Part shown: piece after piece, positions 8,093-14,832 of the stretch
Layout: each line of letters begins with the position of its first letter
How positions within the stretch are numbered: the first letter of the stretch is position 1
Origin: JAJPKE01 sp052143275
GTDB lineage: Bacteria; Chloroflexota; Ktedonobacteria; Ktedonobacterales; JADMIN01
Assembly (NCBI GenBank): GCA_052143275.1
Contig: JBKQTH010000418.1
Location: 1 to 23,030 of the forward strand
Length of the DNA: 23,030 bases
Direction of reading: 5' to 3'
The notes under the pieces: generated by a model
What the model saw: the letters and a program-made list of their open reading frames with translations, nothing else
The model's database searches: none
What the model was told of the DNA's origin: nothing
Position numbers and translations under genes: made by a program

Positions 8093-8544
8093 ATTCTGGC
8101 CCGGCAGTACCGGCGCATGGCTTCGGCCAACTGCAGCTCAATTCCAGGTGTAACCTGATCCGGCGGCAGCCGCACCAATCAGCCGAGGTAACGGTAATCA
8201 CTGTATCGTGCTCTCACGCTCTCGCAATCACAGCTGACGAAGCCGCAATCCCAAACTATACCTACACTGCAACTCAACAAAAATTGCCTACGGCGGTTGC
8301 AAATATCAGCGATGTGTGCTACTCTCTACCTGCTATTTGCCATTATTTCCCGCGGGGCAGGGAACCTTACTGTCAGGCACGCCATTGTACCGTAGGCGCA
8401 CTACAGTTTCCCGCAAGCGGGGTAGACAGTGGGTGTAAGCTGTAGCTGTCTGGTAAGAGCCTCAGCGGCGCTAGACAAGCTCTTCCTGCATAAATAGGCC
8501 GTATTATTTAGGAGCCACTGGTCGCCGGAGAGGAGTGATGAATT
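8093..8544 (+). other. Gene-free leader region with several possible hairpins
   Basis: No convincing gene in 452 bp. A 29-codon minus-strand frame (8089-8178) has protein-like composition and may be a gene scrap. A weak promoter, TTGCAA-N17-TACTCT (8297-8325), points right. Downstream of it are several short complementary segments: TTCCC 8347-8351 with GGGAA 8360-8364; CCCGC 8410-8414 with GCGGG 8417-8421; CTACAG 8401-8406 with CTGTAG 8440-8445; AGACAG 8424-8429 with CTGTCT 8446-8451; AAGAGC 8455-8460 with GCTCTT 8479-8484. I do not recognise a known riboswitch. Confidence 0.4.
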
Positions 8545-8970
8545 ATGCGAGCGCTACGTCTGCTCTTTATTTTCATGGTCTTACTGGTGCAGCTCTTTAC
8601 CTCGATAGTTGTGACCCTCTCCAGCGAACAGATTCTGCGAGCGTTACACACGCCTCAGACTCTCACCGGATTAATTAGCGGAAGTCTTAGCGTCATCTTC
8701 ATGGTAATCCTCATGGCTGGGCTCTTCCTGCCTCAGTTTGACCGCATGAGCAGGTTCATCCAGCTAATAGATAGCGCCCGCGACATCGTAGAGCATGTAC
8801 GCTCCAACGAGCCCCTGGATCCAAAACTGCTTGACTCCTACCGCAATCTTGCCAAAGCGCGGACATGGGGAGCAGATGGGAACAGCCCTACAGCGCCCAC
8901 TACCAAGCGAGCCGCGGCCGTGCGCAGGCAGCCGCCAAACTCCCAAGATGAATGGCCCTACGGCAGGTAG
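8545..8970 (+). CDS. Two-helix membrane protein, 141 aa, unknown
   Basis: Not recognised. Two hydrophobic helices lie at about residues 4-24 (LLFIFMVLLVQLFTSIVV) and 42-64 (LISGSLSVIFMVILMAGLF). A polar helix-forming tail of about 75 residues follows, with FIQLIDSARDIVEHVRS and then a basic, Pro/Thr-rich disordered end. The tail is probably cytoplasmic because positive charges cluster there. GAGAGGAGTG lies about 9 bases before the ATG, a strong ribosome site. The gene follows the long hairpin-rich leader and is 147 bp upstream of the deoxyribosyltransferase-like gene on the same strand. I cannot assign a function; a membrane anchor or adaptor is an inference only. Confidence 0.7.
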   Translation: MRALRLLFIFMVLLVQLFTSIVVTLSSEQILRALHTPQTLTGLISGSLSVIFMVILMAGLFLPQFDRMSRFIQLIDSARDIVEHVRSNEPLDPKLLDSYRNLAKARTWGADGNSPTAPTTKRAAAVRRQPPNSQDEWPYGR

Positions 8971-9117
8971 CCGACCGGGCAATCAGACGACCGATAACTC
9001 ACGCGCAAAGATACTGCGAAGAGATACTGCCAGAGGAAATCATGGCTTACAATTGGTCAAAATACTCAAACATGGTCAATACAGTCAACCGGCTGGTATC
9101 ACAGAAGGAGCCTAGCT

Positions 9118-9861
9118 GTGCACGGTCATTATACATCCCCTCCTCCCCCATCGGCACGCTCCCATCGGCGTCCCACGGGTATGCGCGTTAGCATTGGTAT
9201 GCGTGACGTCCGCTCGGTCTATCTGGGCGGCAATATCAACCGCAACGACTGGCGCCGCTCCCTCGTCGCCGGCCTAGGCGCAGTCGGCGTTGCCCCTGCC
9301 TATCCCGTTCCCGCAAATTCGCTCTGGCCGGTGTTGCCTGGTGCAGTGGTTGGCCGCTTCGATTACGTGGGGCCCTATTCCATCTCCGGCGATCCCACCG
9401 ACGATGCCGAGTGGAACAACGAGAATGCTGATGAAGGCAGCGAGTGGGTCGTCAGCGGTCCGCTCTATGCCCCACAGCGCGGCCCGCGCGTCAGCAGTGA
9501 TCCCGCCGCTCCGTATAAGCAGGGGGGACAGACTCAGCCCTCCTTGGGCCAGACCACCTCCTCGCAGGAGGTCTGGTGGCCCCTGGTCCGCGCCGCCCGC
9601 CAGGTAAAGCGTCTGGTGCTGGAGGCGCTACACCAGACCGACCTGTACTTTGCCTGGCTGGATACGCCCATGTGCGCCTCGACGCTGACCGAGGTCGGCT
9701 GGGCTCAGTCCAATGGGAAGATCCTCTGGTTGGCGGGGCCGCAGGCCTTCGACGAGCTGTGGCTGGCCTACACCATGGCCGACCAGTATTCCTTCCGCTA
9801 TCGTAGCCCCGCCGACGCCTTTCAGAATATGCTCCAGCTGGCGGTCTCGAGCGGCTTCTGA
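9118..9861 (+). CDS. Nucleoside 2-deoxyribosyltransferase-like protein, 247 aa
   Basis: The nucleoside 2-deoxyribosyltransferase-like fold is suggested by ordered motifs: VYLGGNINRNDWRRSLV (34-50), the phosphate/ribose-side strand YLGG; FDYVGPYSIS with D92 (82-92); DLYFAWLDT (175-183); and STLTEVGWA (188-196), where Glu192 sits at the place of the nucleophile Glu of the family. The strand KILWLAG follows. Members cleave or transfer the base of (deoxy)nucleosides, and relatives hydrolyse nucleotides. A Pro-rich tail covers residues 1-25, and a low-complexity insert of about 50 residues lies at 105-155. The start is the GTG at 9118, with AGAAGGAG 8-9 bases upstream. The fold call is moderate; activity is an inference. 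Confidence 0.7.
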   Translation: MHGHYTSPPPPSARSHRRPTGMRVSIGMRDVRSVYLGGNINRNDWRRSLVAGLGAVGVAPAYPVPANSLWPVLPGAVVGRFDYVGPYSISGDPTDDAEWNNENADEGSEWVVSGPLYAPQRGPRVSSDPAAPYKQGGQTQPSLGQTTSSQEVWWPLVRAARQVKRLVLEALHQTDLYFAWLDTPMCASTLTEVGWAQSNGKILWLAGPQAFDELWLAYTMADQYSFRYRSPADAFQNMLQLAVSSGF

Positions 9862-10213
9862 CCGGCTGGCAACTTCGGCGACTCTGCGATCGGCACGAAG
9901 TCTGGCGTAGCCTACCGGCAGCATCCTGCACCGCGGTGATCCAGCTGGTCCACGCGTGGTCACCTCTGGAATCGAATCTCTCTGATTCTCCATAAACCGC
10001 ATTTTCAATAGCAGCTTCATTCTTTATACTAACAGAGGCGTCTATCGCTCGGTACCGGTACGCTGAGAGTTCGCTAAGGGAAACTGGCTGATGTCCTGCG
10101 GGAGTGTATTAGTCTAGATTTTCCCTGCAATTGGGATAGAGATACGAACGCCCTGGACAATGTTGATGTCAGATACTCACCCCTAGAAGGAAGTGATACC
10201 GCCTCCTCCTGGG
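9862..10213. other. Intergenic region between convergent genes
   Basis: About 350 bp without a supportable gene. It separates the deoxyribosyltransferase-like gene (+) from the coupled pair (-). GGTGA (9935-9939) can pair with TCACC (9960-9964), extended inward by CCA/TGG, giving a hairpin about 75 bp past the plus-strand stop. No T-run follows, so a terminator is doubtful. I see nothing else. Confidence 0.4.
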
Positions 10214-10681
10214 TCATGGTAGAACGTTCCGCTGCTTAATCTCCCTGCCCACTGCAAGGGCAGAAGCGAGGCACGCGGAAGCCGCACTTCCCACCACAAA
10301 CACTCCAAGAGCCAGACCACTAGTCAAATGTAAGAGGTGGCTATTGAGCACTGTCAGAGAGATTTCACTGGCTAATACTGCAGTGGCCAACGACAGAACT
10401 ACTACCAAGTACACAGAGCGATTACCGGCGTGTCGAACTGCGCTAAGAGCGATCAGGAGCAGGAGGACAAAAAAGAGTACATACCAGCCAACGAATGCAG
10501 TGAGAATGGTTCCGCGTGAGGCCTGAAAGAGACTCTGGTAGAGGAGAATACACCGATCGTTTATCACCCCGCACTTATACAGGACGTGGATAGGAGCAAA
10601 CACAAAAATGGCAAAACCAATCACACCCGCGCCGGCTGCTACTACGCCCAAGATGGCCTCTGCCCGTGGTAGATACGTCAT
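10214..10681 (-). CDS. Four-helix membrane protein, 155 aa, unknown
   Basis: Not recognised. Four hydrophobic segments are visible at about residues 8-30 (ILGVVAAGAGVIGFAIFVF), 60-82 (LTAFVGWYVLFFVLLLLIAL), 88-110 and 118-142. There are two cysteines in the first extramembrane loop (KCGVINDRCIL), which could form a disulfide outside the cell. The short C-terminal tail is basic (GREIKQRN), which suggests a cytoplasmic C-terminus. Its ATG overlaps the stop of the upstream gene by four bases (ATGA), so the two are translationally coupled and likely work together. No family assignment can be made from sequence alone. Confidence 0.7.
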   Translation of the reverse strand: MTYLPRAEAILGVVAAGAGVIGFAIFVFAPIHVLYKCGVINDRCILLYQSLFQASRGTILTAFVGWYVLFFVLLLLIALSAVRHAGNRSVYLVVVLSLATAVLASEISLTVLNSHLLHLTSGLALGVFVVGSAASACLASALAVGREIKQRNVLP

Positions 10682-10950
10682 ATGCGCTCTCTCCTCGCGG
10701 TGAGCTGCGCCCGCTCGGCGTGGGTCACATACCGGTCGAACTTGGAGTGAGCAAGCACCTGTTGCAACCCCTGGAGTAGCGGAAGCGCTACGAGCACTTC
10801 ACCATGTTTCAAAGCATAGCCAAATGCTTGGTCGGGAGTGGAGTTCGTAAATACGAGCGCTTCCAGCTTCCGCTGAACTTCCGGCGAAGCGGTCTTGAAG
10901 ATAGGCGCAGGTGCTTCGTCCATGTGCAAAGTGATGGGTTCAGCGGCCAT
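10678..10950 (-). CDS. Small soluble protein, 90 aa, coupled to a membrane protein
   Basis: Unrecognised. The ATG at 10950 is preceded by AGAAGG at a good distance; an upstream start at 11004 would add 18 residues without a ribosome site. The protein has an acidic, Pro-rich start (TLHMDEAPAPIF), then a helical body: SPEVQRKLEALVF, PDQAFGYALKHGEVLVALPLLQGLQQVLA, and a basic C-terminal helix (HAERAQLTARRERI). No membrane segment or known motif is seen. The ATGA overlap with the following membrane-protein gene argues for a two-protein unit, perhaps a cytoplasmic partner of the membrane protein. Confidence 0.7.
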   Translation of the reverse strand: MAAEPITLHMDEAPAPIFKTASPEVQRKLEALVFTNSTPDQAFGYALKHGEVLVALPLLQGLQQVLAHSKFDRYVTHAERAQLTARRERI

Positions 10951-11154
10951 AGGGTACCTTCTTCTGGGAAGTTCACTGGGTGTTTTGCGCTCAGTATGCC
11001 ACATCAGGGACGGAGACGTATACGCTTGTGCGGTGAGAGCCGATCTCGTTCAGCTCAGCCACTAACGCTTGGGGGGCATCATCGGTTATGGTAGATTGAC
11101 GGCATGAGTCAGCCGTTGGGGTAGTGCGTCTATTGCGAAAGATGGGTACACGTG

Positions 11155-11517
11155 ATGGCGATGGTTCGAATCGGCTCAATCGTCCTGCGAGTGGATAATC
11201 TGCGGTGCCAGACCGAATTCTGGGCGGCTGCTCTCGACTACGTACCCCGTGAAGAGCAGAGCGACGACTTCGTGGTGCTGCGCCCCCGGAACGGAGTTGG
11301 ACCCAACCTTTCCCTCGACCAGCACCTCTCGGAGGTCCATATTCCGCCACGCATCCACCTTGACCTGTACACCGACGACCAAGTCGGAGAGGTCAAGCGC
11401 TTGACCGCCCTGGGCGCCACCGAGGTACATTGGAGCAAACGACCGCCGGGCGCTGACTATGTGATTCTCGCCGACCCGGAGGGCAACCGCTTCTGCGTCG
11501 TGGACACTACCCGGTAG
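11155..11517 (+). CDS. VOC-family (glyoxalase/bleomycin-resistance-like) protein
   Basis: About 120 residues with the paired beta-alpha-beta-beta-beta layout of the vicinal-oxygen-chelate superfamily. The first module is RIGSIVLRVDNLRCQTEFWAAAL with YVPREEQSDDFVVL; the second is IHLDLYTDDQVGEVKRLTALGA with YVILADPEGNRFCVVD. The DPEGN.FCVV ending is typical of the glyoxalase-like subgroup. The usual first metal-ligand position is Val rather than His, and the last position is Cys/Val rather than Glu, so classical glyoxalase I chemistry is unlikely. It may bind a ligand without a metal or act on an unknown substrate. ATGs at 11155 and 11161 and a GTG at 11152 are all possible starts. It is not obviously part of an operon. 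Confidence 0.85.
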   Translation: MAMVRIGSIVLRVDNLRCQTEFWAAALDYVPREEQSDDFVVLRPRNGVGPNLSLDQHLSEVHIPPRIHLDLYTDDQVGEVKRLTALGATEVHWSKRPPGADYVILADPEGNRFCVVDTTR

Positions 11518-11654
11518 CCGTTTGGCGCCCTGCACTCGGTCAAGCGGCGCCCCGATGCAGTCGCAGCTATCGGTCTGGCAGGTATGCCTGTCGCGTGTCA
11601 GCAGAGAGGCACATGAGGGTCCTAAGTACAGGCCATCATAGGGCCGTTCCGCCG

Positions 11655-11683
11655 TTGACAGGAGGAGCGACACCAGATAGACT
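11655..11683 (+). promoter_or_regulatory. Strong sigma-70-type promoter of the DUF1214/DUF1254 operon
   Basis: TTGACA (11655-11660) is a perfect -35, followed by exactly 17 bases and TAGACT (11678-11683), a -10 with 4/6 matches. A start site near 11690 would leave a leader of 50 to 165 bases, depending on the true start codon of the first gene. No operator repeats are evident. Confidence 0.55.
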
Positions 11684-11741
11684 GAGAGTGGGACGTGAAG
11701 CCCATGCGTAGTCCCATCCCAAGCCCACGCATCCAGTTCAC

Positions 11742-12458
11742 TTGACCGCTGAAGAAGTCAAGTCGTTTCACCAGCTAAGCAGCTCATCCGAGCGCATAGC
11801 ACACCGGAAGCGGTGGCAGTGCGTGCGCGGATCATTCCGAGAGGAGAGCCACAGTCTGACCAATATCCTCACCACGCTCTCCGTCTCTCACGTCGTGCAA
11901 GCAATCATTGTCGGCGGCGTGCTGGCGTTTCTCACGGCACAAGTCATCATGAATGCCGTGGTGAAAGCCATGACGACGACCGTCAACGGGTGGAGCACCA
12001 CCGTGAAAGCCGGCCAGCCCGGAAATGGCATCCTCCTCCGGGCCGCCTGTGCCAGAACCCTGCCCGCCGTCAATGTGGTGCAAGAGGCTGCGTACTGGAC
12101 GACGACCAAGGACAGCGCGGGGCGGACTTTGCGCGGCCAGCGCGAGTACATCCTGCAGTTTCCGGTAGGACAACTCCCGCCGAACGAGGCTTTCTGGTCG
12201 CTGACCATGACCGATGTGGTAGGTTACATGATGCGTAACCCAATCGATCGCTACAGCGTCGGCAGCAGCGTAGGCCTCGTGCCAAATGCCGATGGTTCAA
12301 TCGACATTTATATGCAGCGCGCGGCTCCCGCAGGGCATGAGTCCAACTGGCTACCGGCACCGGCAGGCAACTTCAAGCTGATGCTCCGCGCGTATGTGCC
12401 CGGCCGTGCTGTCCTCGACGGCGAGTACCACGTGCCGCCAGTCAAGCGAGTGCGGTGA
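11742..12458 (+). CDS. DUF1214 domain protein (membrane-anchored)
   Basis: The C-terminal half carries the DUF1214 pattern: REYILQFPVGQLPPNEAFWSLTMTD, then NPIDRYSVGS, then GSIDIYMQRAAP, then NWLPAPAGNFKLMLRAYVP. A hydrophobic segment VVQAIIVGGVLAFLTAQVIM comes before it and probably anchors the protein. DUF1214 usually follows DUF1254 inside one protein; here the two lie in adjacent genes in reverse order. The start is uncertain. The longest frame uses a TTG at 11742. A GTG at 11823 and a CTG at 11856 are alternatives, the last with GAGAGGAGA about 9 bases upstream and closest to where homology begins. The gene lies 6 bp before the DUF1254 gene. The function of the family is unknown. Higher GC than the neighbours hints at transfer. 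Confidence 0.8.
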   Translation: MTAEEVKSFHQLSSSSERIAHRKRWQCVRGSFREESHSLTNILTTLSVSHVVQAIIVGGVLAFLTAQVIMNAVVKAMTTTVNGWSTTVKAGQPGNGILLRAACARTLPAVNVVQEAAYWTTTKDSAGRTLRGQREYILQFPVGQLPPNEAFWSLTMTDVVGYMMRNPIDRYSVGSSVGLVPNADGSIDIYMQRAAPAGHESNWLPAPAGNFKLMLRAYVPGRAVLDGEYHVPPVKRVR

Positions 12459-12464
12459 TGTGAG

Positions 12465-13118
12465 ATGAACCGGTTGATTCTGAAATACGCCTATCCCATT
12501 ACGTTCATCATATTGGCAATCCTCGCCTGGGTCGTCTACAGAATTTTTTCTGCGGGGGGGAGCGGGCTCATTGGGTTCGTCGTCGTGACCGTCATCGTCT
12601 GGGGACTCGGCACGGTCGTGTTCATTTATCTGTGGCCAACGTTCGCGTACAGTGCCTACAAACGAGCGATCGTGCAGCATGGGCCCGGCGGCCCCATCCC
12701 CGTCAATACGCTGTACGCGGTGCCCAATCGCGTTTCGCCCGCGGCATCAAACGCCAGCCTACTCGCCACCGGGACCGACGACGTGCTCTACATCGGCGGC
12801 TGGCTCGACCTCTCCAAGGGGCCGCTCGTGTTGCACGTGCCGGACATGGCGGGCCGCTACTACAGCGTGCAGTTTACTGATCCGTCGGACGGCGCTGATT
12901 TTGCCTACGTCGGCAAACGCACCACAGGAACCGAGGCTGGCGAGTACCTCATGAGCGGGCCGGGCTGGAAAGGCACGGTGCCGCCGGGCATGACCCAGAT
13001 CGCTGCGCCGCACAATGCGGTGCTCGTGATCGGTCGTGTGTTTGTCGAGAGCGACCGTGATGTCCCGACCGCCTACGGGCTGGCGCAGCAGATACAGCTA
13101 ACGCCACTCAGTCACTGA
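12465..13118 (+). CDS. DUF1254 domain protein with N-terminal membrane helices
   Basis: 217 residues. Two membrane helices lie at about 8-28 (YPITFIILAILAWVVYRIF) and 33-58 (GLIGFVVVTVIVWGLGTVVFIYLW). The DUF1254 domain follows: PVNTLYAVPNRVSPAASNAS, TDDVLYIGGWLDLSKGPLVLHVPD, GRYYSVQFTDPSDGADFAYVGKRTTG, and GPGWKGTVPPGMTQIAAPHNAVLVIGRVFVE. The N....SP..... TL Y...WLDLS.GP core is typical of the family. The DUF1214 half that commonly follows in the same protein is missing here and is supplied by the gene 6 bp upstream, so the two probably form one complex. The ATG follows the previous stop closely, with no separate strong ribosome site, which suggests coupling. Function unknown. Confidence 0.85.
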   Translation: MNRLILKYAYPITFIILAILAWVVYRIFSAGGSGLIGFVVVTVIVWGLGTVVFIYLWPTFAYSAYKRAIVQHGPGGPIPVNTLYAVPNRVSPAASNASLLATGTDDVLYIGGWLDLSKGPLVLHVPDMAGRYYSVQFTDPSDGADFAYVGKRTTGTEAGEYLMSGPGWKGTVPPGMTQIAAPHNAVLVIGRVFVESDRDVPTAYGLAQQIQLTPLSH

Positions 13119-13167
13119 GAACCCGATGTCTTTCAGGATTTTCGCTCCATTGGAGCGCTGAGCCCAT

Positions 13168-13467
13168 TTAACCATCGACTTTGTAGAGTTTTTCACAGGA
13201 TGGCCCCAATAAGGCGATCACTTGCTCGTGGAACGGCTCGAGACCGGCGACAGCGCGGTGCGGTGGGCCGTTGGGGGGTGTGAACCCCACCAGGCTGATC
13301 CCTTCAAAACACTGGAACACCCAGCGCATCGTCGGGCGATCGGTCGGCTGTTTGAGCTGGTTGGGGATGGTCTGCCCGGTGGCGGCGAGCTGCGAGATAG
13401 AAGTTTCCATGCTCGATGGCCAGACGTTCGATGTGGTCACCGTTGAGGCAACACAGGTGCGTCCCAT
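13168..13467 (-). pseudogene. C-terminal remnant of an IS1634-like transposase
   Basis: The minus-strand frame reads PTDRPTMRWVFQCFEGISLV, then a short loop, then FHEQVIALLGPSCEKLYKV and a stop. This is how IS1634-type (IS4-group) transposases end. Only the last 75 or so residues are present. Upstream of about 13400 the frame no longer resembles a transposase, and I find no DDE catalytic motifs or terminal inverted repeats. It is therefore a dead fragment. It lies just after the DUF1214/DUF1254 operon and before tRNA-His, in a stretch that otherwise has no gene, consistent with repeated insertion and decay. Confidence 0.65.
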
Positions 13468-13595
13468 CAGCAGTCGCGATGTCGAGCATGCGCGGGAACT
13501 CCCTAGATAGGGAGCTGAGGCGAGATAGCTTTCACATATCTACGCAGGGGCATATCGACTGCAGATTAAAATCGCCAAAACAGTGTCGCCGATAT

Positions 13596-13647
13596 GAATC
13601 TGGAGGTCGCGCAAACAAGAAAATGACCTCCAGAGACCTCCAGATTC
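13596..13647. repeat. 13-bp perfect inverted repeat with a tandem second arm, sharing tRNA-His sequence
   Basis: GAATCTGGAGGTC (13596-13608) and GACCTCCAGATTC (13635-13647) are perfect inverted copies 26 bp apart. Directly before the right arm is a second copy of GACCTCCAGA (13625-13634), so the left arm could pair with either. TCTGGAGGTCGCG (13599-13611) matches 13 bases of tRNA-His inverted (13768-13780), and GACCTCCAGAG (13625-13635) matches 11 bases directly (13771-13781). After the right arm comes GGGTGTTTTT, so a plus-strand terminator is possible, though no adjacent gene needs one. Confidence 0.6.
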
Positions 13648-13695
13648 GGGTGTTTTTGGAGTAATTTTAGCTACAATCTGCCAAGAAATGCGAAT

Positions 13696-13728
13696 GCCCT
13701 GAGTGCTGTTGATTTCTGCACTCAGGGC
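13696..13728. terminator. 11-bp perfect hairpin, candidate terminator downstream of tRNA-His
   Basis: GCCCTGAGTGC (13696-13706) and GCACTCAGGGC (13718-13728) pair perfectly around an 11-base loop. On the plus strand ACTTTTGC follows; on the minus strand ATTCGCATTTCTT follows. It begins 17 bases past the 3' end of tRNA-His, where that transcript should end. The T-runs are modest on both strands. Confidence 0.55.
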
Positions 13729-13745
13729 ACTTTTGCATGCTTGGG

Positions 13746-13819
13746 GGTGACCGACGGGGCTTGAACCCGCGACCTCCAGAGCCACAATCTGGCGCTCTGC
13801 CAATTGAGCTACGGCCACC
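13746..13819 (-). tRNA. tRNA-His (anticodon GTG)
   Basis: A complete cloverleaf folds on the minus strand. The acceptor GTGGCCG pairs with CGGTCAC, with one G-T pair. The D arm is GCTC...GAGC. The anticodon arm CCAGA/TCTGG holds the loop TTGTGGC, giving anticodon GTG. The T arm is GCGGG/CCCGT with TTCAAGC in the loop. The extra G at -1 facing C73, diagnostic of tRNA-His, is present. The CCA end is not encoded. A near-consensus promoter lies just upstream at 13837-13866. Confidence 0.95.
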
Positions 13820-13836
13820 ATGATAGGAACCAGTGA

Positions 13837-13866
13837 AGTATAGCCCGACAGCCTAACCTCTGTCAA
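13837..13866 (-). promoter_or_regulatory. Promoter of tRNA-His
   Basis: On the minus strand TTGACA (13861-13866), an 18-base spacer and TATACT (13837-13842). Transcription would begin about 10 bases before the tRNA. It is one of the best promoter matches in the window, as expected for a stable RNA. Confidence 0.7.
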
Positions 13867-13947
13867 CATATGTCTATGACCGGCAAAGCCCTACCCTGCG
13901 CGGCAGAAGCTACGTGAGCACGCCAAACAGCGGAGCCCCAGCGTCGC

Positions 13948-14796
13948 TCACAACCCGGCGAACACGTCATCTTCGGGCGTGGGATAATCCCGGTCAGAGA
14001 TGGGCGCCGGCGCTAGCTCGAGCGTTTCCTTCCCCATGAACTGTCGCATCTGCTCGCTGGTAGCCCGCATCCATGGGCCATCCGCAGGCAATTGGGTGAC
14101 GTGAGCCCGTATCGCCTGTTGCTTCTTCTCAAACTCCTCGTCACTGAGTGTTATGACCGTGGTGATCCGCTCCTCTGGTGTACCCATCTCCTCCACTGGA
14201 ATGGTCGCAGCATTGCCTCCCGGTATGAAATCGCCGCCGGCGGCCTGTGCCTGCTCCCGCATTTGGAGCAATCGGCTACGGGGCATGGCTCCGAAATAGA
14301 CTTTGCGCACCCGATGCGGTGACAGACCATCGGCTAGCTGTTCGGCATAGCGAGCGCTGTCGGCGGCCGCGGCGACAGCCGCGAGTGTCAGCCGGTGAAC
14401 CGCCATGTGATCGTAGTGGCCATAGCCACCGTTCGCCGCAAAGGTCACCACGACGTCAGGACGAAAACGACGAATGTGGCGTACTATTCGCCCAGTTGCT
14501 TCTTCGGGATCCGCCTCGCTCAGGTGTCCGTCCCGGTAATCCAGGAACGAAATGTCGGTGACTCCCACAGCGGCACAGGCGCGCCTGAGCTCCTGCTCAC
14601 GCACTTCTCCCAGATTTTGTGCCGTGGCCAGCGAGGGATCGGCTATCTCTCCCTCTTCACCACGTGTGGCGCACACAATTGCCACTGGATGTCCAGTACC
14701 CGTTGCCCGGGCCATCGTGCCTGCCTGCCCAAACGCTTCATCGTCGGGATGGGCCCAGATACCCATCATGCCTGCCTTGATTCCTGCGCTGCTCAT
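13948..14796 (-). CDS. PIG-L/LmbE family deacetylase (N-acetylglucosamine deacetylase-like)
   Basis: 282 residues of the PIG-L fold, zinc-dependent enzymes that remove acetyl groups from N-acetylglucosaminyl conjugates (for example MshB, Mca and BshB). Metal-site motifs are intact: AHPDDE at 15-20 (His16, Asp19) and GHYDH at 126-130 (His130). CATRGEEGE at 42-50 is the usual next conserved segment, and RPDVVVTF leads into the second motif. The length and the tail past residue 200 (TVITLSDEEFEKKQQAIRAHVTQL) resemble the MshB/Mca-like branch. Mycothiol is mainly actinobacterial, so the substrate here is open. The gene lies 114 bp downstream of lon and is read from the same strand; a tandem repeat sits in that gap. 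Confidence 0.9.
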   Translation of the reverse strand: MSSAGIKAGMMGIWAHPDDEAFGQAGTMARATGTGHPVAIVCATRGEEGEIADPSLATAQNLGEVREQELRRACAAVGVTDISFLDYRDGHLSEADPEEATGRIVRHIRRFRPDVVVTFAANGGYGHYDHMAVHRLTLAAVAAAADSARYAEQLADGLSPHRVRKVYFGAMPRSRLLQMREQAQAAGGDFIPGGNAATIPVEEMGTPEERITTVITLSDEEFEKKQQAIRAHVTQLPADGPWMRATSEQMRQFMGKETLELAPAPISDRDYPTPEDDVFAGL

Positions 14797-14832
14797 CCAA
14801 ACCTACACGCTTTCTCTATCGAGATCTATCGG

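Noticed and set aside
9628..10020. Minus-strand frame opposite the end of the deoxyribosyltransferase-like gene
   Set aside because: It lies mostly antisense to a better supported gene, lacks a ribosome site and has no recognisable motif.
10060..10110. CTGAGAG near 10070 as part of a TPP riboswitch
   Set aside because: The second conserved TPP element (the CCTGATCTGG-like arm) and the closing stem are missing; the genes nearby do not relate to thiamine.
13304..13489. Second frame next to the transposase remnant as a frameshifted continuation
   Set aside because: Its text does not resemble the upstream part of IS1634-type transposases, so the frameshift idea is not supported.
13540..13680. 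CRISPR-like repeats at the GACCTCCAGA copies
   Set aside because: Only two direct copies, adjacent, with no regular spacers and no cas genes; tRNA-derived repeats explain the sequence better.
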